In this document: one piece after another, positions 1 through 10,200 of the stretch
How the letters are laid out: every line of letters starts with the position of its first letter
How positions within the stretch are numbered: the stretch's first letter is position 1
Source of the DNA: Nitzschia sp. pyKryTriq1
Taxonomy: Eukaryota; Bacillariophyta; Bacillariophyceae; Bacillariales; Bacillariaceae
NCBI GenBank assembly: GCA_956465555.1
Contig: OY101121.1
Coordinates: forward strand, 248,001 to 312,000
Direction: 5' to 3'
Length of the DNA stretch: 64,000 bases
Translations under genes and position numbers: made by a program
The notes under the pieces: generated by a model
What the model saw: the letters and a program-made list of their open reading frames with translations, nothing else
Databases searched by the model: none
What the model was told of the DNA's origin: nothing

Positions 1-873
1 CCAACGCGAACAAACTAAAAAAGGCCAAGAAGGGAATGACACAAGCATAAAACACTTGATTTTGGTCCATACGGTCGGTCATGGCGGCATACAATCCGGT
101 AAAGCCAATGGCGGTGGGCAAATTGACATAGGTTTTGATAAAGGGGATGACTTCGGCGCCACTTCCAGGAGCCGTGACCATGAGTACATCTTTGGTATCT
201 CTCAAAATTGTGTAGTTGAAAAGAATGCAAAAGAACATGAGACCCAAAGGGAGCAACTTCTTTCGTTCCTGTTCTGTGGGAAGAGATGCTTTGATCTGAA
301 ATACAACATGATGTGATATATTATATGAGCAGAATAGAAGATTCAGAATGGAAAATATGAGTCATGGTCGGCGCAAACCAGAAACAAAAACAAAAACAAA
401 GAGGGATGGGATCCAAGGGTCGATATAGACACAAGATAGACATGGAATGATGGTGCAAGACAAAAAACCTCGATCGTGTCCCACGTTGTCCAAAAAGGTA
501 CTGGCATCATCCTCGCTGATCATGATGATGATTCAGCAGGATTTATGATTCTGAAGACATATATATATAAGTTTGACACGACGCGACGTACCCTGCCCAA
601 GAATCCCTTCTTTTCCACGGACCCACCATCTGCAGCAGAAGTATCTGACATTTGAATCAATCTTGTTTGCTTCATGTTGTTGTTTTTGTTGAACATCAAC
701 GCTGAAGGCGACGACGACGACGATACAAGAGGCGAGCTCCCAATGATGCCGACTGGTGATGGTGATGTGCCATACTGGAGAGGTGTCGTAAAGGCAGAAG
801 TTGTAGTACTAGCGAGTAGTGCTGCTAGAGCAAGGCTGGCAAGAAAGATCTTGCTTTGCTGGCTCATCATCAT
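1..873 (-). CDS. Plastid ATP/ADP (nucleotide) transporter, NTT/TLC family, 5' part only
   Basis: Runs off the left edge, so only about the first 205 residues are present. Exon 1 is 873-592 and starts with ATG. It opens with a hydrophobic leader ending TTTSAFTTP, matching the diatom plastid-import cleavage site with F at +1. The donor is GTACGT at 591. A short exon near 511-469 and a third exon from about 288 (or 295) to 1 follow. The third exon reads KKLLPLGLMFFCILFNYTIL, then RDTKDVLMVTAPGSGAEVIP, a hallmark of NTT nucleotide transporters. Known members exchange ATP for ADP or import nucleotides across the inner plastid envelope. Substrate cannot be told from this fragment. The exon 1 donor is firm. 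The boundaries of the small exon 2 are tentative, chosen because they keep the frame open. The gene is divergent from coronin. Confidence 0.88.
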
Positions 874-2173
874 AATCTTGAGGAATTACTACTACTGATT
901 GTGTTGTTTGAAATCAAAAGAAGTGATGTTGGTGGACGAGATGATCGATGATGACACTTTTCTTCTCTAGAGCTAGAAAATTGTTGACCGATTCCTTCGA
1001 CGATTGGCCGCCGATGATTCTTCTTCTGGTGTGAGGAATGCTTTCCTTCCTCTTCCACCGACGACCAAGCAAAATTCTTCGTTTGAGAAGATTTTTGGTT
1101 GTCGGCGCATCATCCATCACCCATCAACCGAAAAATCGGCGCGACGGACGCACGACACGCACTGCCAGATGGAGAGTTCCCATCGAACGTTCGTCTGTCA
1201 GGCGTCTTCCTTGGTATGCATAGGGCGTCAAAACCTGCTCTCGTTCCATTCGCTTCAACAATTCCGTTTCCCTAGACTACAAAAGTTTCGTTAAAAAATG
1301 TTGTTTGGTATTCTGGGACGTACGTCACTGGTGGCGCGGCCGCCGCGCCGGCTGGCGATGAGATTCATTCATTCGCTCTTCTTTTGATTTTCTTCGCTTC
1401 GGCGATTTTGTTCCACGTGTTGCACATTTTCTTCCATTTCGAGGGATGACACGCCGTGACATTGACGCGACGGGGAGACGGCAAGACGTTTTCGGTCGAA
1501 CAAATCGACTATTCCAATCCAATTAATCCGTTTTTACGGTCGATGGAACGACGTCATTTCTGGCATTATTGTCCAAAAATTATTATTTTGTCAGAAGTTG
1601 CAGTGACCGAGCCATCGACGATGACCGCGACAAATGACCTACGTGTGACGGAAAGACGAGATGCGAGCCTGCCTCGCTCGCTCTCGTTCATCTCCAACGT
1701 AGAAACCCCGTAGATGTTGGTACTAACAATAGTCTACAGGAACGAAAGCAAAAAGCCAACGACCGAACACCTCAAATTTTCGACGCGCGCGGACGCTGCT
1801 GCCCCTTCGCTCCGCTCGTCCCGCCGATGCGATGCGATGCGCGATGCGATGCTGTCCGTCGGCTGTCGGCGGCATCGCCGCGCGAGGAGAAGAGAGAGAG
1901 TTATTGGATGCTGGTGGAGAGAGAGAGATGAGGCGAAAGGTAGTAAGAAAGGACTTGCTTCAGTTCGGCATTTCACTTCACCCCCATCGTCTCTCTGACA
2001 AGCAAGCCGTCTACTTTGCATTGCCCTTCACCTTTGGAACCGCAAGTGCTTATACTGCTAGTTCTCTACTCCTGCTGCTACTAGTAGTTTCTTGGATACA
2101 TACAAACTTTCGATTTCATCTTATTAGTTGACCTGCTCCAACAACCCCAACAACAACAACAACACCTACAAAC
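874..2173. other. Intergenic region between divergent NTT and coronin genes
   Basis: About 1.3 kb with no supported gene. It must hold both promoters. The part next to coronin ends in a CAA-rich 5' leader (about 2140-2173) just before the ATG. Short open frames here show no family resemblance and were left out. Confidence 0.6.
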
Positions 2174-4116
2174 ATGTTCAAGATCCGCCAGTCCAAGTAC
2201 CGTCACGTCTTTTGTGACCAGCCGAAACAGGACGTAAGTAGTTTCTCAAGTATTTTTTAAAAGCATCATCAATCATATCCCCCGAGACAAAAATGGAGAC
2301 ACACTGGCCGCTGAGGATGCGATCCTGTTGAAAGACGGGGTAGTAGCTGCTGCTGCTGATACTGCTGCTGCAGGGGTCACTCTTTCGAGAAGGCAACAGC
2401 GCTTGGTGCATGCGGTGGGGTCGAGCTTGTTCCTTCCTACGTACTCGTACACTAGAGGACCTAGCTCGACCGAGCCGAAGCGAGCCAAAGCGAAACGCGT
2501 ACTTGTTGTTCGCAGAAATGTTCAGCAGTGTCTGCCGGCATGATGGAACCTCTCGGCGGGTGACCGTTTTCAAACAACACGTTTTGTTCGAAAGTTTATC
2601 ATATGCTGCGACACGTACGTACATCTCACCACTTCCTTCTCTTATATTTCTCGACGCTTTTCTCGGTTCTCCTTGGACAATAATTTTTTCGTGGATGGTT
2701 CATGGGTTTGGTGGCTCCTCTAATGGCTGTGTTGTTTTTCATTTCATCCTCGTTTTCGCCTCGTCTCGTTCGTTCTTTCGTTTATCCCTTTTGCATTTGC
2801 AGCTTTGTCACATTGGTTTCCGCATAGCAACCGCTACGGGAGAGCAGCAGTATGTCAAGGCTTCCACAAAATATTGGTCTGTGGCCATGTTTGGTGGTGG
2901 TGGTCCCCTCATCGTAGGACGTCACGACCGCCCAGGACGGTTCGAGGACGGAACCAGTCCCATCCTCAAGGGACACTCGGGAACGGTGTTGGATATGGAC
3001 TGGTCGCCCTTTGATGATTCCCTGCTGGCGACCGCCTCGGAAGATTCCACCATCAAGCTATGGAGCATCCCAGAGGACTGGGAACCGACTGACGACAAAG
3101 GTCTCGGCAAGAAGGGAAAGGACTTTACGGATGTCATGGTCGATCTGGATGGGCACTCCAAAAAAGTCACCCTGATTCGATTCCACCCAACAGCCAACAA
3201 TACCTTGTTGAGTGCCAGTGCGGACTACACCGTCAAGCTTTGGGACGTCGAGTCGGGTGTATCCGTCATGTCGTACGACGAATGCTCCGACTTGTTCCAG
3301 GATATTATCTGGGATGTTCGAGGAGATACCTTTGCCGCATCCAACAAAGACAAAACGGTCCGTCTCGTCGACGCAAGGACCGGAAAGTGCAGCTCGACTC
3401 TGGACAAGCCCCACGAAGGAGTGAAGAGTATGAAGCTGTCGTTTTTCGGAGAATCCGGAAAAATCTTGACCACTGGTGCCTCCAAGCAATCGGGACGTGA
3501 AATGAAGGTTTGGGATTTGAAGATGCTTTCCAAACCCCTTCAGACTGAAGCCGTCGATACCGCGTCGGGTGCCTTGATACCGATCTACGATCAAGACACC
3601 TCCGTCCTATACCTGTGCGGCAAGGGTGACGGTATCATTCGATTGTACGAATTTGAAGATAAGGATCCCTATATTAACAAGCTGGGTGACGGATTCCGTT
3701 CGACTACCCCCGGAAAGGGCTACTGTGCGATCCCCAAGAGAGGACTCGACATTATGGCGTGCGAGACGATGCGTATTATGAAACTCACCAACAAGGACGG
3801 TATCCACCCTCTCTCGTTTACTGTTCCACGAAAGTCGGACGCTTTCCAAGACGACATTTTCCCTCCGGCGCCTGCGCCGACTCCTGCCCACACGTTTGCT
3901 GAGTGGAAGGCGGGAAGTAGCAAGCTACCGATAACGATGAAGTTGGATCCCACGTCCATGGCATCTGGCGCCGGTGGATCGTCCGGAGCGCCCAAGAAGG
4001 CCGCATTCAAGACTGTGCCCATGTTGAGCAAGGAAGTTGCTTCGCTGAAGAAACACATTGATTACTTGGAAGGGAAACTCAAGGCGTCTAAGATCGACTT
4101 TAAAGCCTTGGGATAG
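2174..4116 (+). CDS. Coronin, actin-binding WD40 protein
   Basis: Two exons: 2174-2233 and 2803-4116, giving about 457 residues, the usual length of a short coronin. Exon 1 encodes MFKIRQSKYRHVFCDQPKQD, the basic N-terminal signature of coronins, and ends at a GTAAGT donor in phase 0. The 569 bp intron ends TTTGCAG. Exon 2 continues with LCHIGFRIATATGEQQYVKA and then WD40 repeats, for example GHSGTVLDMDWSPFDDSLLA ending in TIKLWSIPE and a second ending in TVKLWDV. The C-terminus (SKEVASLKKHIDYLEGKLK) is a short coiled coil for oligomerisation. Coronins bind F-actin and regulate Arp2/3-driven actin turnover in the cytoplasm. A longer single open frame upstream of 2803 is intron read-through, not coding. 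Confidence 0.95.
2234..2802 (+). other. First intron of the coronin gene
   Basis: Starts GTAAGT and ends in a T-rich tract plus CAG. At 569 bp it is the longest intron in the window; the others are about 95-180 bp. It happens to be open in the downstream frame for much of its length, which mimics a long N-terminal extension. Confidence 0.85.
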
Positions 4117-4867
4117 AAACAACAACAACGACATACCATCAGACATCAGACAGACGCTCAGCCGTGGGAAATAATGCATGTACGAATATTATTACTATGA
4201 CCAAATAATGGACTGGACTGGGGTGTGTCATCAGTTTGATGATGATTCATTCATTCATTCAGTTTCTGCGTGACTGGGTGATGACGTTTGGAGATAGAGT
4301 CAATTTGCATATGTGTTCTTCCTCGTTGTTTTTCGCTCAATCGAATCTTCTACTAAAATCCACCTACAACCAAACAGTTGTTTTAGTAGTCTTTATATTG
4401 TTGTAGATACTGTTTCACTCCCAAAAGAGTACCGTAGAGGCTCGCATAGTGAGGAGAGGAGCACTATTGCTGCTCTACTATTAGTACAACATCAGCGACT
4501 ACGTGAAGTTCTACCGGTAATATACAACAGGTAATATACTACGTCATATGCACGCACTCTCGAGTACTCTACGCAGCTACAAACTTTCGTTCATCGTCTT
4601 CGTCTCGAATCATCATCATCATCATCATCATCATCACGAGTAATAGAAACACCGCCCAAAATATTTATATGCCCCATCCAGCTACGACAAGTATCGACGG
4701 GAAACTGGAGAAGCGAGATATCGCACATACTACGAGTACTCTATTACCAGTATTCGTATTCTTCGTCGTAGAAGAATGAAATCATCCGGATCGTCGCGCG
4801 AGTGAACGCAGAACGAAACTCAAAACCACCATCAGCCATCGCATAGAAACATAATACTGACTTTGGA
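4117..4867. other. Intergenic region with (CAT)n tract
   Basis: About 750 bp between tandem genes. It contains a CATT tetranucleotide run near 4247-4262 and a CAT trinucleotide run at about 4610-4635, plus a TACCGGTA palindrome near 4513. No gene seen. It should hold the coronin 3' end and the ThrE-like promoter. Confidence 0.6.
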
Positions 4868-6895
4868 ATGTTCGCACGTCGACAACACAAAAAAGTGACA
4901 TCCCCATCCCCATCACCACCACCCTCTTCAAGAACTATACAAGTGACTATGAGGTCCAACAACGACAATCTGGTGCTAAACAATCCAGTAGTGGACTTGG
5001 GGATGGAGGACGACGGGGGAAGTTTTATGCAGCCGCTTCACCCCACAGAGAAAACGAAGATTACTGCTGGTCGACGCGGCCGCCATGTGCGTAAGGATTC
5101 TGGTTACAGCTGGAAGAAATTCTCTCCAGACAAGAAAAAACACCCTTTGGAATTCCTGAGCTGGCTCGTACGCGGATTTTCGAACGAAGTGTCACTGAGC
5201 CACGCCGAAGTCGAAGACAACTTTCGAAAACTGGCGCGGATGCTTTTGCTGCTTCGAGAATATGAAGCACGATTTGGACTTCCCGAGTTTGGAGCTTCGC
5301 GGGATCAACAGTGGGTTCTACAAGAACTATGTTGTCAACTCTATGCGGGAGGAACACCCATCTGGAGCCTTCAGCCCGTCATGGAGAGAGCTGCATTTGG
5401 TCTGACGGGCGCCAAAGGCGTCAATTTCTGTCTTTTACCAAGATCGGCCTTTATTTTCGCCCCGACGTCGGGAGCGACAACCATGTTTCGAATGGAGCGA
5501 GGCTTCCACATGCACAAGACGACTCTCATGGAACAAGTGCTAGTACGTATAGCTAGTTACGGCTCCAACACAGAAACCGTCCACAGTCTGCCGGGCTCGT
5601 TTCCAGACCCCCAAATGTTCTCCGTCGCGCCCCGAGGAAAATCGGTCCGAATGAACAAATCTCGCGAGGAGCTCGCTCTTCAAATTTTGGATCTAGCCTC
5701 GGAAGGGACGGGTCTATTTTTCTTCACTCATTCTCAACAATATCCTTCCTCGCAACATGCTCGTGAGAGTGGATTGACGGTGGACAGCTTTTGGCAGGTC
5801 GAAGATTCTATCAAAGAACTATTTACGAGATTGGCCGCGATCGAGGCGGAAATCACAATCGACGCGGCGTCCGAGCAGCTCACTAGACATGATCAAAAAA
5901 TTTATCCAAAGGGCGCTGTATTGGGAGCTCGGATGATTGCTGCCATGGGTGCAACAGGGCTCTGGTTCGGTGGATCGTGGTACGACATGATCGCTTCTGG
6001 TGTTCTAGCACTTTTTGTGGCGCTCGCTCAGGGATCCACCGTCTGGAAACATGAGAGATTCATCTTTGAAGTCATTATCAGTTTGATGGTCGGTTTGTCG
6101 GCTGGTCTTATCTCTCAAACCTTCCCAAACAAGACCTGTTTTGGTGCCATGGCAGTGGGCTCGATTGTGGATATTCTTCAAGGTTTCAAAGTCGTATATG
6201 CTGTCATGGAGCTCATGTCTCGCCACACGTTGGCCGGAGGGGCCGACTTTATGGAAGCCTTCCTCTTTACGGGGCTCATTGCCTCATTCTTGAAGTTTGG
6301 TCAAGTCATAGCCACTTCCATATTGGGCGGCCAGGAAGCACTCGATTTGGCATCCACGGAATGCAAGCAACCAATTTCAGAGTACTGGTATATATTGTTG
6401 CTCCCCATCTCAACGTTTATGTGGGCCTACTTATTCATGCCTCGGAGTTCGGACTTACTGAGTATGGCACTCCATGGAATTCTATCCTACTCTGTCTACT
6501 ACGGAATGGATAAGGTCACGGGTCAAATCACACTGAGTACTTTCGTCGCCGCTTTGTGCGTCACCTTTTCCGCGGGTATAGTCTCTCGCTTTACTGGACG
6601 CCAGGCTCTCGGTGATACAGTGACGGGCCTTTACGCCTTGGTACCAGGGGCCTATCTCGCCCGGGGCCTCTTTGAAGCCGCGGCTGCCAACAGCATGAGC
6701 CCCGATCTACTCTACAATATCATTGTCAACTCTGTCGTTATCGGACTAGGTGCTTGGTCGGGTACCATCATGTGTTCGCCGACGATCCTGGGAACCAATC
6801 GCGGTTTGATCAACCACAACGGATCGGCAAACAACCGAAGAGAGATGCGGCACTCCTCGACTTCCATGGATGCCTCTCCCATGCTTTTCTTTTAG
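4868..6895 (+). CDS. ThrE/Prm10-like multi-pass membrane transporter
   Basis: Intronless, 675 residues from the ATG at 4868; a later ATG at 4947 is possible. After a polar N-terminus, a ThrE-type region begins near residue 110 (FRKLARMLLLLREYEARFGL), includes RDQQWVLQELCCQLYAGGTP and runs to about residue 350. From about residue 355 to 650 there are roughly ten hydrophobic segments, for example GARMIAAMGATGLWFGGSWY and FEVIISLMVGLSAGLI. This order, a soluble ThrE half followed by a membrane ThrE_2 half, matches fungal Prm10-type proteins and bacterial threonine/serine exporters. Substrate in diatoms is unknown. Threonine/serine or another small metabolite is an inference from the family name only. 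Confidence 0.8.
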   Translation: MFARRQHKKVTSPSPSPPPSSRTIQVTMRSNNDNLVLNNPVVDLGMEDDGGSFMQPLHPTEKTKITAGRRGRHVRKDSGYSWKKFSPDKKKHPLEFLSWLVRGFSNEVSLSHAEVEDNFRKLARMLLLLREYEARFGLPEFGASRDQQWVLQELCCQLYAGGTPIWSLQPVMERAAFGLTGAKGVNFCLLPRSAFIFAPTSGATTMFRMERGFHMHKTTLMEQVLVRIASYGSNTETVHSLPGSFPDPQMFSVAPRGKSVRMNKSREELALQILDLASEGTGLFFFTHSQQYPSSQHARESGLTVDSFWQVEDSIKELFTRLAAIEAEITIDAASEQLTRHDQKIYPKGAVLGARMIAAMGATGLWFGGSWYDMIASGVLALFVALAQGSTVWKHERFIFEVIISLMVGLSAGLISQTFPNKTCFGAMAVGSIVDILQGFKVVYAVMELMSRHTLAGGADFMEAFLFTGLIASFLKFGQVIATSILGGQEALDLASTECKQPISEYWYILLLPISTFMWAYLFMPRSSDLLSMALHGILSYSVYYGMDKVTGQITLSTFVAALCVTFSAGIVSRFTGRQALGDTVTGLYALVPGAYLARGLFEAAAANSMSPDLLYNIIVNSVVIGLGAWSGTIMCSPTILGTNRGLINHNGSANNRREMRHSSTSMDASPMLFF

Positions 6896-7200
6896 AGGGA
6901 CGAAACAAAAAAGTCGAAGACAAAATCTCATTGCGCTTTTCAAAACTCCTCACTTTATACTACTCGTAGCTAACAATGGATAGCAGAGGGGTAGCTGGAG
7001 CTACTCTCTAGTACGAGTAGTGTTCAATTGAAGTAACGGTTGCACTTTGGTACTCAAACTAGACCGCACACAATGGTATCATAGTTTCTATAAGATTATA
7101 TCTGGAACGATAGGGGAGAAGACGGACGGTCAGGAGTCTTGTCACGTCCCCTCTCTCGACTGCCTGGCTATTCCTCATCAGACCCCGCTATACTTCTCTA
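6896..7200. other. Short intergenic region between convergent genes
   Basis: About 305 bp separating the 3' ends of the ThrE-like gene and the disordered-protein gene. It should contain both polyadenylation regions. No further structure seen. Confidence 0.5.
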
Positions 7201-10200
7201 CTAGAGCCCCATCTTTCGCCCCGGGATGATGTCATGTTCAACAATTGCCAGAGAAGAGGATGACCTGTATCCATCCATCCCAGGGAGCTTCAATTGCAAA
7301 AACTGCTTCTCTTCCATGGTCATCACCGACTGATCATCCGAATAATGATCTTTGGAGGCCGACAAAAAACGATCTACACTACCTGGGTTTGTGCTAGGCA
7401 GTGGGTTGAGACGATCCAAGCCGCCTGCGAGACTGCTTGCCGATAAGCTTTCGGTTTCATCTTCATCCTCGTTTGAATTCTCGTCGCCATCCCCATTCAA
7501 AGGTATTTTTTCCATCACGGACGCCAAGGTAGTGTGTGCCATATCTGCTTCCTGGCTATCCCCTTCGAATCCATATGCAAATGGTTCGGCAAGTTCTGAC
7601 GTCGATCGTTCAAGGAGGCTTTCAAGTTTACCTCCAAACCCATCGGATGATGGACACACAGACGGATCTGGAAGAGCTGATGACTTGTGATGTGTGGATT
7701 GACTCAAAAGAGTATCCAATTTTCCAAATCCATCATCTAACGCAGGCTTTCTTGGTTCCAGATTTCCAAAGTCGGTCTTCGACGAGAAAGCTCCCCCGAA
7801 ATCTTCTTCTGGAATAATTCCAACTATGTTTCTATTCCCATCCCCATGATCAAATCTCGTCTCGCGAAAAGCTTCCATCCGCGATGGTCCATTCTTTTGT
7901 TGAACTCCAAAGCCCGCTGCTGGACCAAAATCGGGGCCAAACGCGTCGTGTCCAAAGAAGGCGCCGTCGTGGTCATCGGTGATCTCGTCGTTGTTGCTTT
8001 CCAAGTTCTTAGTCTCAAGATCTTGTCGTGGCAGTTGATCAAAAGACTGGAACTGCTTTGAGGTATTCGTTACTCCCGATTTTCTTGAAGAAGATGACAC
8101 CGAAAAAAGACCTTTCAAAGGTGTCTGGGGCGCCTTGGCCGTTTTTCTTGTTTTGGCTTCAGGAACAGCAAGATCCATGTTGAATGAGAGCATTCCAGAA
8201 TCGTTGAATGCTTCAAAATTACTGAGCGAAGTGGGTGTGGGATTGGGCTTATGCGCCTCTGCGCTCACTAGGTTGGTCTTCGTGCCGCTCGGCATGTGTA
8301 GATCCATTGAAAACACGGAGGCGTTGTCATCCATTTTGTTGAAAGGCTTCATTTGTTTCGTCCTGTTTAGTAGCTTCCCAAGCCCTTGCTTCATCCTATG
8401 AGTTGTGGTATTTAGGTCCGATTTGGCCGACCGTCGAGCCTCGTCCTCCGCATTACCATTGGATCGACGAATAGGCTTGGGGATCTCGAGCTTCTCAGAA
8501 CCCGCATTAGATACATATGATGGATCCAAAGCGCGACTACTTTCGGTGTTTTTGGATTCTTCAGCTGGAGGCGATGGAGGGCGACCTCTTGGCATGGTGG
8601 ATAATGATGGGCCGGCGTGTTCCAAGGAAGTCGGGTAATCAAAATCATTGGACGCCTGGTCCCCTTTCGCGTGGCAAGCCTTTGCCGTTTTTACGGCGTC
8701 ATCGTCTGGAACAGCAAGATCCATATTGAACGAGAGCGACCCTGATGAATCGTTCAACGTATCAACCTTGTTGGCTGTATCTCGGCTGAGAGTTTTCACA
8801 AGCGATACAGGCTCAGCGCTACCGTTTTTCGCCTTTGTGCCGCTTGCCATGTGCAGATCCATCGAAAATACAGAGATATTGTCATCCATTTTGTTGAAAG
8901 GCTTCATTTGTTTCGTCCTGTTGAGCAGCTTCCCCAGACCCACCTTCAGCCTATGGGTCGTCGTGTTAAGTTCCGTTCTGGCCAACCGTCGATCCTCGTC
9001 TTCATTTTCCTCCTTTGTTCGCCGAACAGGTTTGGGGGTCTCGATATGACTAAACTTCAGGTCCCTCCAGTTGCTAGTTGATAAATTTGGTCTGGGACTC
9101 GTAGAACTGACATTGGAGACATGTGGAGAGTCCAGCGCACCACTTTTCGTTACATCTCTGGATTCATTTGGCATGTTCTTCTTTCCAGCTGCAGGTGATG
9201 ATGGAAGACTTCTGGGTTTATTTGACAATGATGGTTTAGCATTTGCCAAAGGCGATGCCAAAGTGAACGCAACGGATTCATCAAAATTATTGGGCCCCTG
9301 TTCTTCTTTCGTGGTACTTGGCTGACGAAAGTCAGAAATCTCTCGAGCCGACATAAACTCGGTATCAAATACAGAATCATCTTCGCCACCTTGTGACTTT
9401 GGATAGTTCCCTTTCTCTTTGGTCTCGGCGCTGCTAGTAAGACCATCCTCTTGTGGCATGGATGCAAATGGGGGTACCCAAACGATCTCCGCTCCTCCAT
9501 CCGTTACCTTTTTCGTCTCTTTCTTTCCGGATACTGGCGTCTGTGGTAGACTTCTTGGCTTCGAACTGTCGCTCAAGGAAGGCTTGGCATTTACAAACGG
9601 CGAGTTCAAGGTGAAGGCAACCGAGTCGTCAAAGGTCTTATTTGAAATTTCTTGATTCGCTTCCACAGGTGGGGATGACTTCTTTGGACTTGTCTCCATC
9701 AAATTCACTACAGATTGTCGTTCGGAAAGTGGTATTTTGGCCGTCCCTCGATCCTTCAAATATGGCGACTCAAAGAATAAAGCATCGTTTACAATCGCAG
9801 CAGCAGCAGCATCTTCGCTCTTGGAACGTCGCCTTCGACTGGGGGAGTGATCCGAAGCATCTTCGCTCTTGGAACGACGCCTTCGACTTGGGGAGTGAAA
9901 TATCTGATGGTCCTCGCTGCTGCCGCCTGCTTTCGGTGCATCGTCCGCGGATGAATAGCCGGCTTGATAGTTGCTGGCCCTTACACTATCTTCCGATGAC
10001 TTCAAGGGAATTATCAGGCACTCCTCCTCTTCTTCCTCGTCTTGGGACACATAGTCATCCTCTGGTGCAAGTTGGGGAATAGAAGGCGAAGCGGATCCTC
10101 CTCTGACATTATGATTATTCATATTTTCTTCTGTATCGTCTTCCGTCGTTTTTGGTCTGGTTCCTTTTCTGACTCGTCGCAGACTGGACGGCCGTGTGGC

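Noticed and set aside
2410-2802. N-terminal extension of the coronin reading frame
   Set aside because: The true first exon lies at 2174-2233 with the conserved coronin start; 2234-2802 has intron borders and the extension has no family similarity.
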